Below are positions 23,242 through 31,085 of a stretch of DNA of 36,025 nt, in pieces. The notes beneath the pieces are model-generated. The model ran no database searches, had not been told where the DNA came from, and worked only from the letters and a program-made list of their open reading frames with translations. Location: positions 1 through 36,025 of the forward strand of contig NZ_CAMFKO010000039.1 in NCBI RefSeq assembly GCF_945957265.1. Direction: 5' to 3'. How positions within the stretch are numbered: position 1 is the stretch's first letter; each line of letters opens with the position of its first letter. A program made the translations under genes and the position numbers. The DNA comes from an uncultured Dechloromonas sp. GTDB taxonomy: Bacteria; Pseudomonadota; Gammaproteobacteria; Burkholderiales; Rhodocyclaceae.

Positions 23242-23880
23242 ATGCGCCGTGCCCTTGTCATATCGATTCTTGCTCATGTGCTCGCGATTGCGGGCCTTTT
23301 CGAGTTTCGGCCGTTGTCTGCCTGTTCGACTTGCGGCGCGACGGGGCCGGTGCCGCTGACCGTCGATTTCGCCCGCTTCAGGGCGCTGGAAGAGGTTGGG
23401 GCGGGCGGTCGGCCTGATTCGTCGACTGTCCCCGTCGTTGCCGAGCGGCATTCGGGGAGGCGCGCGTCGGCTGCCTCAAGCGGCGGACGACGATCTTCCA
23501 GCACGCCGGTGCAGGCCGTTCGGCAGCCTGAATTGCAGTCACCGCCGTCGCTTGCAGCCGCCGAGGGCATGGCCGGTTTGCCGCCCGGACTTGAAAGCGA
23601 GTACCGGCTCCACATCGCCCGCGAGTTGCGCCGGGCCGGATCCATGTCGCAAGCTTCGGATGTGCCGGGTTTGGAGGGCGACGTCCGCCTCGTCATCTCG
23701 TACTGGGCCGGATCGCATACGCCGGTAGTGTCGCTCGAACGCTCAAGCGGCCATGCCGAACTCGACGAAATGGCCCTGGCCGGTCTGAATGCCGCCGTGG
23801 CAAGGGTGAAATTGCCCGGGATGGCTGCTACAGGTGGCTTCAGAGTGCCTTTTCTGGTCGAGTATCGCCGGGAGCGGTAG
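23242..23880 (+). CDS. TonB-like energy transducer protein
   Basis: The 212-residue protein has an N-terminal membrane helix (about 4-20, ALVISILAHVLAIAGLF), a low-complexity Ser/Arg/Pro middle (about 50-110), and a C-terminal domain of about 95 residues of the TonB family pattern (EYRLHIARELRRAG near its start, GDVRLVISYWAG, SGHAELDEMALAGLNAA). TonB proteins link the proton-motive force to outer-membrane receptors through ExbBD. No exbB, exbD or receptor gene is adjacent. A CSTC pair (C28, C31) lies right after the membrane helix, on the periplasmic side, and is unusual. The start at 23242 has AGGTGG close upstream. A TonB-domain protein of another role is possible. Confidence 0.78.
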   Translation: MRRALVISILAHVLAIAGLFEFRPLSACSTCGATGPVPLTVDFARFRALEEVGAGGRPDSSTVPVVAERHSGRRASAASSGGRRSSSTPVQAVRQPELQSPPSLAAAEGMAGLPPGLESEYRLHIARELRRAGSMSQASDVPGLEGDVRLVISYWAGSHTPVVSLERSSGHAELDEMALAGLNAAVARVKLPGMAATGGFRVPFLVEYRRER

Positions 23881-23885
23881 GCGAG

Positions 23886-24422
23886 TTACAGCGGCGCCAG
23901 AACCGCTTCGTGAAAGTCGTAGCGCTGGTTTTCGCGGTCGGCGAGATAGCGTTCGAGGCACAGCGTGACGCTGCGGAATGCGAGATCGTGCCAAGGAATT
24001 TCGGCGGGCGGAATCAGGCGCACTTCAAGACTCTCCTCTCCCGCCAGAAACTCGGGAGTACGCAGTTTTCCGCGATAGAAAAGGTGGACCTGGTTGATGT
24101 GGGGAATATTGACCATGGCGAACGGCGCATCCACCGCGACGTCCGCTCCCGCTTCCTCGCGGGTTTCGCGGCAGGCGGCCTGGGCCGTGGTTTCGCCGTT
24201 TTCCATGAAGCCACCGGGCAGCGTCCAGTAGCCGTGGCGCGGTTCGATGGCGCGCCGGCACATCAGGATGCTGCCTTGCCATTCGGCCACGCAGCAGACG
24301 ACGAGGCGCGGATTTTCGTAGTGGATGTGGCCGCATGTTCCGCAGACGTGCCGGGGAAGGTTGTCGCCGGCAGGTATGACGAGCGAGACGCCGGAGCCGC
24401 ATCGAACGCAAAATTGAATCAC
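23886..24422 (-). CDS. NUDIX hydrolase with N-terminal zinc ribbon
   Basis: The 178-residue protein has a four-cysteine zinc ribbon (C5, C8, C27, C30) and a NUDIX box that follows the GX5EX7REUXEEXGU pattern exactly (GGFMENGE through RETREEAGA). Such proteins hydrolyse nucleoside diphosphate derivatives such as ADP-ribose or NADH. The substrate is not evident. I chose the GTG at 24422, because GGAG lies about 8 bases upstream and the ribbon begins there. An ATG at 24443 would add seven residues. The gene is convergent with the TonB-like gene, ending 5 bases from it. Confidence 0.9.
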   Translation of the reverse strand: MIQFCVRCGSGVSLVIPAGDNLPRHVCGTCGHIHYENPRLVVCCVAEWQGSILMCRRAIEPRHGYWTLPGGFMENGETTAQAACRETREEAGADVAVDAPFAMVNIPHINQVHLFYRGKLRTPEFLAGEESLEVRLIPPAEIPWHDLAFRSVTLCLERYLADRENQRYDFHEAVLAPL

Positions 24423-24511
24423 TACAACTCCAGAGCATTGCACAGGTAATCGAGTTTATCACCTTGCCCTCCCGGTGCCCGGAGTTGCCCTTGTGACGGG
24501 CATTTCTTTCT

Positions 24512-24541
24512 TTGCACTCCGGCAATTCATGTGGCTACAAT
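24512..24541 (+). promoter_or_regulatory. Candidate sigma-70 promoter of the mot-che operon
   Basis: TTGCAC (24512-24517) and TACAAT (24536-24541) are separated by 18 bases, about 65 bases before motA. No sigma-28 consensus is visible here. Confidence 0.5.
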
Positions 24542-24604
24542 AGCGGGAACCAATGCTGGGACGGATTCGCGCCGGTTTGCTTGCCGGCGCACGGGGGGGC
24601 TTGA

Positions 24605-25462
24605 ATGTTTTTGATCGTCGGGTATGTCATTATTTTGGCTTCGGCTCTGGGGACGTATGCGATCCACGGGAGCCTGCTCGCCCTTTGGGTTCCGACGGAG
24701 TACATCGCCATCGTCGGCTTGACGATTGGTTATTTTGTCGCGGCCAACAACATTTCGATCATCAAGGCCACGGTCGCGGCGGTTCCCGGAATCCTGAAGG
24801 GCTCGAAGTTCAACAAGGCTTTTTATATCGATGCCCTGGCGATGCTTTTCGAGGTGCTCGCGAAGGTTCGGAAAGAGGGGCTGATGTCCATCGAAGGCGA
24901 CATCGAGAATCCCGAAGCCAGCCCGATCTTTTCCAAGTATCCCAATCTGGTTCATGACCACCACATCATGGAGTTCGTCACCGACTATCTGCGGATGATG
25001 GTCGGCGGCAACCTGAATACGGTCGAAATCGAGAGCCTGATGGACGTCGAGCTGGAGACGCACCACCACGAGGCCGCCGAGCCGGGTCATGTGGTGTCGG
25101 CCGTGGCGGGCGCCGTTCCCGCATTCGGTATCGTCGTCGCGGTGATGGGCGTGGTGAACGTGATGGGCTCGGTCGGTTCGCCTCCTGCCGTCCTCGGCAA
25201 GATGATCGGTGGAGCCCTGGTCGGCACCTTCCTCGGTATTCTGATCTCCTACGGCTTTGTCGAGCCGGTCGCCAAGCTGCTCGAGCAGAAGGCGGCGGAG
25301 GAAGGAACCATCTACAAGTGCATCAAGATGGTGCTGCTGGCCTCGATGTCCGGCTATGCCCCCCAGGTGGCGATCGAGTTCGGGCGCAAGACGCTCGACT
25401 CCCATTCGCGCCCCAGCTTCCGCGAGCTGGAGGAAGAGTTGAAGGCCCGCAAAGGCAAGTAA
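24605..25462 (+). CDS. motA: Flagellar motor stator protein MotA
   Basis: The 285-residue protein has four membrane helices (two near the N-terminus, two at about 170-225) and a large cytoplasmic loop containing the conserved RKEGLMSIEGDIENPEAS-type segment that contacts FliG through charged residues. The PAFGIVVAVMG segment contains the conserved proline next to the proton path. It forms the proton-driven stator with MotB. A G-rich site precedes the start. It is first in the motA-motB-receptor-cheY-cheA-cheW operon. Confidence 0.97.
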   Translation: MFLIVGYVIILASALGTYAIHGSLLALWVPTEYIAIVGLTIGYFVAANNISIIKATVAAVPGILKGSKFNKAFYIDALAMLFEVLAKVRKEGLMSIEGDIENPEASPIFSKYPNLVHDHHIMEFVTDYLRMMVGGNLNTVEIESLMDVELETHHHEAAEPGHVVSAVAGAVPAFGIVVAVMGVVNVMGSVGSPPAVLGKMIGGALVGTFLGILISYGFVEPVAKLLEQKAAEEGTIYKCIKMVLLASMSGYAPQVAIEFGRKTLDSHSRPSFRELEEELKARKGK

Positions 25463-25488
25463 GCTTGCCTGACAACTGAACCGATTCG

Positions 25489-26436
25489 ATGAGCGACGAT
25501 TCCACACGCCCCATAGTCATCAAGCGCAAGAAGGTCGTCGCCGGAGGCGGGCACGGGGGCGCCTGGAAGATCGCCTATGCCGACTTCGTGACGGCGATGA
25601 TGGCTTTCTTCCTGTTGATGTGGTTGCTCGGCTCGACCGCGAAGGGCGATCTGCAGGGTATCGCCGAGTTCTTCCAGAACCCGCTGAAGGTTTCCCAGCA
25701 GGGCGGCAGCGGTTCGGGCGACGCCACCAGCGTGCTGCAGGGTGGCGGCAAGGACCTTACGCGCCAGGCCGGCCAGGTCAAGCGGGGTGATGTCGAGGCC
25801 AAGAAGTCCACCTCGTTCTCCAAGGAGGCGCAAGCCGAGTTTCGTCGCAAGGAGCAGGAGCGCCTCGAAACCTTGAAGGCCGACATCGAGAAGATGATCG
25901 AGAAAAGCCCGCAGCTGGCGCAGTTCAAGAAGCAGATGCTGCTCGACATCACCTCGGAAGGCTTGCGTATCCAGATCGTCGATGAGCAAAACAGGCCGAT
26001 GTTCGACTCAAGTAGTGCCGACCTCAAGCCGTATACAAGGGACATCCTTCGCCAGATCGGCAAGGCCTTGAATGGCGTGCAAAACCGGGTCAGCCTGGCC
26101 GGGCATACCGACGCGGCCCAGTTTGCCGGGGGTGAAAAGGGGTTTTCCAATTGGGAGTTGTCGTCCAACCGCGCCAACGCGTCGCGACGCGAACTGGTGC
26201 TCGGCGGCATGGATGACAGCAAGGTATTGCGGGTGGTCGGCCTGGCGTCGACGGTTCTTTTCGACAAAAACGATCCGCTGAGTTCGATCAACCGTCGCAT
26301 CAGCATCGTCGTGCTCAACAAGAAGACGGAGCAGGCCATTCTCCAGGAGGAGGGGCCGGAGTCCGAGGTGGGCGGGGAAGAATCGTTGCCCGAGGGGCTG
26401 ACACTGCCGGGTGTCGGCAAGGGTACTGCCGGCTGA
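25489..26436 (+). CDS. motB: Flagellar motor stator protein MotB
   Basis: The 315-residue protein has a basic cytoplasmic N-terminus, a single membrane helix (about 29-50) carrying the essential proton-binding D32 in YADFVTAMMAFF, a plug/linker region, and an OmpA-like peptidoglycan-binding domain (about 150-275, LAGHTDAAQF and NRRISIVVL segments). It anchors the stator to the wall. Proton coupling is inferred from family and motif. It follows motA by 26 bases. Confidence 0.97.
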   Translation: MSDDSTRPIVIKRKKVVAGGGHGGAWKIAYADFVTAMMAFFLLMWLLGSTAKGDLQGIAEFFQNPLKVSQQGGSGSGDATSVLQGGGKDLTRQAGQVKRGDVEAKKSTSFSKEAQAEFRRKEQERLETLKADIEKMIEKSPQLAQFKKQMLLDITSEGLRIQIVDEQNRPMFDSSSADLKPYTRDILRQIGKALNGVQNRVSLAGHTDAAQFAGGEKGFSNWELSSNRANASRRELVLGGMDDSKVLRVVGLASTVLFDKNDPLSSINRRISIVVLNKKTEQAILQEEGPESEVGGEESLPEGLTLPGVGKGTAG

Positions 26437-26470
26437 TTCGCCGACGCTTGCTGAATCACAGGGAGAGGGA

Positions 26471-27688
26471 ATGGCCTCAAGTGGCAAAGCGATGTGGATG
26501 GCTGTCGCGGCCTCGCTGGCGGTGATCGGCGGCTTGCTGGCGTGGGAGCCGGCGGCCCGCTCTCCGGCGATCGTTGGTGCCTTTATCCTGTTGCTGCTCG
26601 GCTGGATGCTGCTCTGTCGATGTTCGGGAAAGGCGCCGGTGGCGGGCCAGGCGGTGAGCGATATGGCAAGTGCTCGCCGGGAAATCGTCGAACGAAGCGG
26701 AGAAGCCATCCTGCACGTGTCGGCGGAGGCTTCCCGGCAGGTCGCCGAAATGCGCAATGAAATCCGGCGGACGCAGGTCATTTTTGGCGAGGCGATCGAA
26801 AAGCTGGTGGCCAGCTTTCAGGGCATGAATGCCCAGCTCCAGCGCCAGCAGTCGTTGGGCATGCAGGTCATCAGCGGCGGTAGCGAAGAGGGGGCGGTCA
26901 GCGAGTTCCAGAACTTTGCGGCCAAGACGTCGGATACGTTGCGTCAGTTCGTTGATAGTGTCGTTGAGAATTCCAGGCTGGCCATGTCGCTGGTCGAAAT
27001 GACCGATCGCATCATCCAGCAGATGAGCGAGGTCCGGGGCATGCTGGGCGAAATCGAGGGCATTGCCAAGCAGACCAACCTGTTGGCGCTCAATGCCGCG
27101 ATCGAGGCAGCCCGTGCCGGCGAGGCGGGCCGGGGATTTGCCGTCGTCGCCGACGAGGTCAGGGACCTGTCCGGGCGGACCAATCATTTCAGCCAGCAAA
27201 TTCGCGGTTCGCTGGGCAACATGCAGACGACCATCGAGGCTACCGAAAGGGCCATCAACCAGATGGCGGCGCAGGATATGACCTTCGCGCTGACCTCGAA
27301 GAGCGATGTCGAAGTCGCCATGGTCGGCATTAACGAGATGAATCGACGTACCGGCGAGAGCGTCGCCGAGTTGAAGACCATCGCGGATCAGGTCGAGCAA
27401 TCGATCAATCAGGCCATCATGTCGCTGCAGTTTCAGGATATGGTGACTCAACTGCTGGGTCATGCCGGGAGTCGCCTGGATGTGCTCGATGAAATCCTGG
27501 CCGACGAGCAACGTATGGCCGGTGTCATGAACGATACGGCGAATCCGGGGGCTGCTTTGGCCGCACTTTCGGAAATCTGCCTTCACGTTGACCAGATTTC
27601 GCAAAAAATGGGTGTGATTTCTCAAAAGGTGGATAATAATCCGGTTAATCAAACAGGCTTTGCCAGTGGCGAAGTCGAGTTGTTCTGA
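26471..27688 (+). CDS. Membrane-bound methyl-accepting chemotaxis-like protein without a periplasmic sensor
   Basis: The 405-residue protein has two adjacent membrane helices near the N-terminus (about 8-26 and 31-48) with almost nothing between them, then a long coiled-coil region and the conserved receptor signalling tip (IAKQTNLLALNAAIEAARAG, FAVVADEVRDLSGR). No HAMP, PAS or ligand-binding domain is visible. The C-terminal part holds SLQFQDMVTQLLGH, a motif seen in receptor-like proteins that lack canonical methylation helices. I chose the ATG at 26471, preceded by AGGGAGAGG. It lies inside the mot-che operon between motB and cheY, so it could be a dedicated partner of this CheA/CheW pair or of the motor. 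What it senses is unknown. Confidence 0.86.
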   Translation: MASSGKAMWMAVAASLAVIGGLLAWEPAARSPAIVGAFILLLLGWMLLCRCSGKAPVAGQAVSDMASARREIVERSGEAILHVSAEASRQVAEMRNEIRRTQVIFGEAIEKLVASFQGMNAQLQRQQSLGMQVISGGSEEGAVSEFQNFAAKTSDTLRQFVDSVVENSRLAMSLVEMTDRIIQQMSEVRGMLGEIEGIAKQTNLLALNAAIEAARAGEAGRGFAVVADEVRDLSGRTNHFSQQIRGSLGNMQTTIEATERAINQMAAQDMTFALTSKSDVEVAMVGINEMNRRTGESVAELKTIADQVEQSINQAIMSLQFQDMVTQLLGHAGSRLDVLDEILADEQRMAGVMNDTANPGAALAALSEICLHVDQISQKMGVISQKVDNNPVNQTGFASGEVELF

Positions 27689-27706
27689 ATATATCGAGAG
27701 GTAACG

Positions 27707-28072
27707 ATGGCAAAAACCGTTCTAGCAGTTGATGATTCCGCCTCCATTCGCCAGATGGTTTCATTTACCTTGAAAAGCGCCGGTTACGACGTGGTCGAGG
27801 CCGTAGACGGGATGGATGGCCTGGAGAAGGCCAAGACCAAGAGCATCAATCTGGTTCTGACGGATCAGAACATGCCGCGCATGGACGGGCTGACCCTGAT
27901 CAAGAGCCTGCGCAGCATGCCGCAGTACGCCAAGACGCCGATCCTGATGCTGACGACCGAATCCTCCGATGCCATGAAGGCGCAGGGGCGGGCTGCCGGT
28001 GCGACGGGATGGCTGGTCAAGCCATTCGACCCCCAGAAACTGATTGAAGTCGTGCGCAAAGTCATCGGTTAA
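27707..28072 (+). CDS. cheY: Chemotaxis response regulator CheY
   Basis: The 121-residue single receiver domain has the acidic pair D9-D10, phospho-acceptor D53 (LTDQNMP), the conserved threonine in LMLTTES and the lysine in WLVKPFDP. A single-domain receiver next to cheA is the expected CheY, which binds the flagellar switch when phosphorylated. GAGAGGTAA precedes the start, 18 bases after the receptor-like gene. Confidence 0.94.
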   Translation: MAKTVLAVDDSASIRQMVSFTLKSAGYDVVEAVDGMDGLEKAKTKSINLVLTDQNMPRMDGLTLIKSLRSMPQYAKTPILMLTTESSDAMKAQGRAAGATGWLVKPFDPQKLIEVVRKVIG

Positions 28073-28158
28073 CCAACGGCCGATCCACCTGTCGGCGGCA
28101 GGTCGGTTGCATACCAATATCGGCTGCCAGGGGTTGGCGGTTGTGCTCGGGGGGTAGC

Positions 28159-30504
28159 ATGGCTATCGACATGAGTCAGTTCTATCAGGTGTTCTTCGAT
28201 GAGTCGGCGGAACACCTGGCGGCAATGGAGGGGTTGCTGCTCGATCTGGATATCGAAAATCCGGATCCGGAGCAACTCAATGCCATATTCCGCGCCGCGC
28301 ACTCCATCAAGGGGAGCGCGGGGACGTTCGGGTTTACCGATCTCGCGGAAACGACGCATATTCTTGAGAACCTGCTGGATCGCATCCGCAAGCAGGAGCT
28401 CGGCCTGCGTGCCGAGATGGTCGATGCCTTTCTGCAGAGCGGCGACATCCTGCGCGACATGCTGGAGGCGCACCAGGGGCGAGGCGAGGTCGATGCCGCC
28501 GCGGTCGAGGCCATCTGCGCCCGCCTGCGCCAGCTGTCCACGGACAAGCCGCTTGCCGCGCCGTCGGCCGCAGCCAGCACCCCGCTTTCTGCTGCGCCAG
28601 CCGCCAAGCCGGGTGCCCGGGTGTTCGACATCCAGTTCGTGCCGACGGAGGTTTCGGCCAGGGGCGAGGGCGTCAAGAACCTGCTGGCCGAGCTGCGTTC
28701 GCTCGGCGAACTGGAGATTCTGAGCCAGCCGGATGACGGCGTACACAACGTGGGTTACTGGCAGCTGCGCCTGCGCGGTGAGTGCGGCCAGGAAGCGTTT
28801 GCCGACCAGATCGATTTTGTCGCGGACAACGGCGCCTGGCGCGTGCTTGAAAACCAGCCAGCCGGCGACGCGGGGGATGGCGCATTCGGCTTTTTCGACG
28901 ATTCGCCGGGAGCGCCGGAGGCGGACGCCGCCTACGGATTTTTCGCACCGCTCGAAACGCCCTCGGAGCCGAGCCCGCCCGCCGCGAAGGCAGAGGACGA
29001 CGGCTATGGCTTTTTCGAGCCGCTCCCGGTCGCCGCTGAGGCGGCCGATGTAACGACGAGCGCGGAAGACGGCGATGGTTACGGCTTTTTCGAGCCATTG
29101 CCCGCCGCCCCGGACGAGCCGCCTGTCGCGGCCGAGGAAGGCGACGGCTTCGGCTTCTTCGAGCCCCTGCCCGAGGCGGCGCCCCCGGCGCCCTCGCCGG
29201 AGGAGCTGGCGGTCGAGCGGATTGCCGAGCCGGCCGCGCCGGTGGCTGTCGTGGCGCCGGAAAAGCCGGCAGCGGAGCCGAGGGCACGCGCGGCCAAGGC
29301 CGCCCCGGCAGCCGCCGCGGGGGGGGATTCCTCCATCCGCGTAAGCGTCGAAAAGGTCGACCAGCTGATCAACCTGGTCGGCGAGCTGGTGATCACCCAG
29401 GCCATGCTGCTGCAGACCGCTGGGCAGATGCAGGAAAACGCGCCGGAGCGCCTGGTCAATGGCTTGGCCCAGCTGGAGCGCAACACGCGCGACTTGCAGG
29501 AATCGGTCATGTCCATCCGCATGCTGCCGATTTCCTTCGTCTTCTCCCGCTTCCCGCGCGTGGTTCGCGACCTGTCCGGCAAGCTCGGCAAGCAGGTCGA
29601 GCTGAAGACATCTGGGGAGACCACCGAACTGGACAAGGGGCTGATCGAGCGCATCGCCGACCCGCTGACCCACCTCATCCGCAACAGCCTGGACCACGGG
29701 ATCGAACTGCCGGAGAAGCGCATTGCCGCCGGCAAGAATCCGGTCGGGACGATTACCCTGAAGGCCTACCATCAGGGCGGGAACATCGTGATCGAGGTCG
29801 GCGACGACGGTGGCGGCCTGCCGCGCAACAAGATACTGGCCAAGGCGCGCGAGCGCGGCCTGCAGGTTTCCGACCAGATGACCGACCAGGAAGTCTTCAA
29901 CCTGATCTTCGAGGCGGGATTCTCGACCGCCGAGCAGGTGACCGATGTGTCCGGGCGGGGCGTCGGGATGGACGTGGTGCGCCGCAACATCCAGTCCATG
30001 GGCGGGCGCGTCGAGATCGATTCGATGCTCGGGGTCGGCACCCGGATGACGGTGCGCCTGCCGCTCACGTTGGCGATCCTGGACGGTATGTCGATTGCCG
30101 TCGGCGACCAGACCTATATCCTGCCGCTGTCGTACGTGATCGAGTCGTTCCAGCCGCAGGCCGGCGATATCAAGACGCTCTCCAACCAGGCCCGGGTCAT
30201 CCAGGTCCGGGGCGAGTACCTGCCGGTCGTTGCCTTGCACGAGGTGTTCAACATCAAACAGCGCGCCGGCGATTTCACGCAGGGCATCATGGTCGTGATC
30301 GACGCCGATGGCATCAAGGCGGCGCTTTATGTCGACGCGCTGGTCGGGCAGCACCAGGTCGTGATCAAGAGCCTGGAGGCGAATTATCGGCGGGTGCAGG
30401 GGATTTCCGGGGCCACCATCATGGGCGATGGCCATGTGGCGTTGATTCTGGATGTGTCGGCGATCGCCGGCATGGCCAAGAGCAGTGTGCAGAAAGCCGG
30501 CTGA
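28159..30504 (+). CDS. cheA: Chemotaxis histidine kinase CheA with repeated GFF motifs in the linker
   Basis: The 781-residue kinase has an HPt domain (phosphorylated H48 in AAHSIKGSAGTFGF), a second alpha/beta domain (about 155-235, probably the response-regulator docking P2), a long acidic, Pro/Ala-rich linker (about 235-385), the P3 dimerisation helix pair (VEKVDQLINLVGELVITQ), the P4 ATP-binding domain (HLIRNSLDHGIE, GDDGGGL, SGRGVGMDV) and a CheW-like P5 domain. The linker contains five copies of a short motif of the form (Y/F)GFF-x-x-(L/S)-P, three of them GFFEPLP. This is unusual enough to report separately. The start at 28159 follows a G-rich ribosome site. The gap to cheY (86 bases) holds no clear promoter. 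Confidence 0.95.
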   Translation: MAIDMSQFYQVFFDESAEHLAAMEGLLLDLDIENPDPEQLNAIFRAAHSIKGSAGTFGFTDLAETTHILENLLDRIRKQELGLRAEMVDAFLQSGDILRDMLEAHQGRGEVDAAAVEAICARLRQLSTDKPLAAPSAAASTPLSAAPAAKPGARVFDIQFVPTEVSARGEGVKNLLAELRSLGELEILSQPDDGVHNVGYWQLRLRGECGQEAFADQIDFVADNGAWRVLENQPAGDAGDGAFGFFDDSPGAPEADAAYGFFAPLETPSEPSPPAAKAEDDGYGFFEPLPVAAEAADVTTSAEDGDGYGFFEPLPAAPDEPPVAAEEGDGFGFFEPLPEAAPPAPSPEELAVERIAEPAAPVAVVAPEKPAAEPRARAAKAAPAAAAGGDSSIRVSVEKVDQLINLVGELVITQAMLLQTAGQMQENAPERLVNGLAQLERNTRDLQESVMSIRMLPISFVFSRFPRVVRDLSGKLGKQVELKTSGETTELDKGLIERIADPLTHLIRNSLDHGIELPEKRIAAGKNPVGTITLKAYHQGGNIVIEVGDDGGGLPRNKILAKARERGLQVSDQMTDQEVFNLIFEAGFSTAEQVTDVSGRGVGMDVVRRNIQSMGGRVEIDSMLGVGTRMTVRLPLTLAILDGMSIAVGDQTYILPLSYVIESFQPQAGDIKTLSNQARVIQVRGEYLPVVALHEVFNIKQRAGDFTQGIMVVIDADGIKAALYVDALVGQHQVVIKSLEANYRRVQGISGATIMGDGHVALILDVSAIAGMAKSSVQKAG

Positions 30505-30526
30505 CGGCTGAATTGAGGAGCATGAG

Positions 30527-31027
30527 ATGGAAGCGATGACGCAGAGCGGAAGCGCGGCAGGCGAAGAGGATCTGGTAGCCAGCGAGTATCTGACCTTCAC
30601 GCTGGGCAGCGAGGAGTACGCGATCGATATCCTCAAGGTCCAGGAGATACGGGGCTACGAACCGCCCACGCTGATTGCCAATGCGCCCGCCTTCATCAAG
30701 GGGGTGATCAACCTGCGGGGAACGATCGTTCCTATCGTCGACCTGCGCATCAAGTTCAATCTGGGCAAGATCGAATACACCCCCTTTACCGTCGTCATCA
30801 TTCTGAACGTTGCAGGCAGGGTGATCGGCGCCGTGGTCGATAGCGTTTCCGACGTCATTTCGCTGACCCGTTCGCAGATTCGCCCGGCCCCCGATTTCTC
30901 GGCCACCTTCGATACCAAGTACATCATCGGTCTGGCCACCGTGGATAGCCGGATGATGATCGTGACCGACATCGAGCGCCTGATGACCAGCGCCGACATG
31001 GAGCTGATCGACGGCGCCGCGGCATGA
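30527..31027 (+). CDS. cheW: Chemotaxis coupling protein CheW
   Basis: The 166-residue CheW domain shows the usual [21 protein letters not shown] start, the [16 protein letters not shown] signature and the [12 protein letters not shown] segment. It links receptors to CheA. GAGGAG lies 10 bases before the start. It is 22 bases downstream of cheA. Confidence 0.95.
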   Translation: MEAMTQSGSAAGEEDLVASEYLTFTLGSEEYAIDILKVQEIRGYEPPTLIANAPAFIKGVINLRGTIVPIVDLRIKFNLGKIEYTPFTVVIILNVAGRVIGAVVDSVSDVISLTRSQIRPAPDFSATFDTKYIIGLATVDSRMMIVTDIERLMTSADMELIDGAAA

Positions 31028-31085
31028 CGCGATCGACGACGCGGACAACATTCCTAGAAACGCATCCGGAACGGGACATATTTCG

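Noticed and set aside
28069..30636. Minus-strand open frame of 855 codons opposite cheA
   Set aside because: CheA is unambiguous on the plus strand. The opposite frame has no domain pattern.
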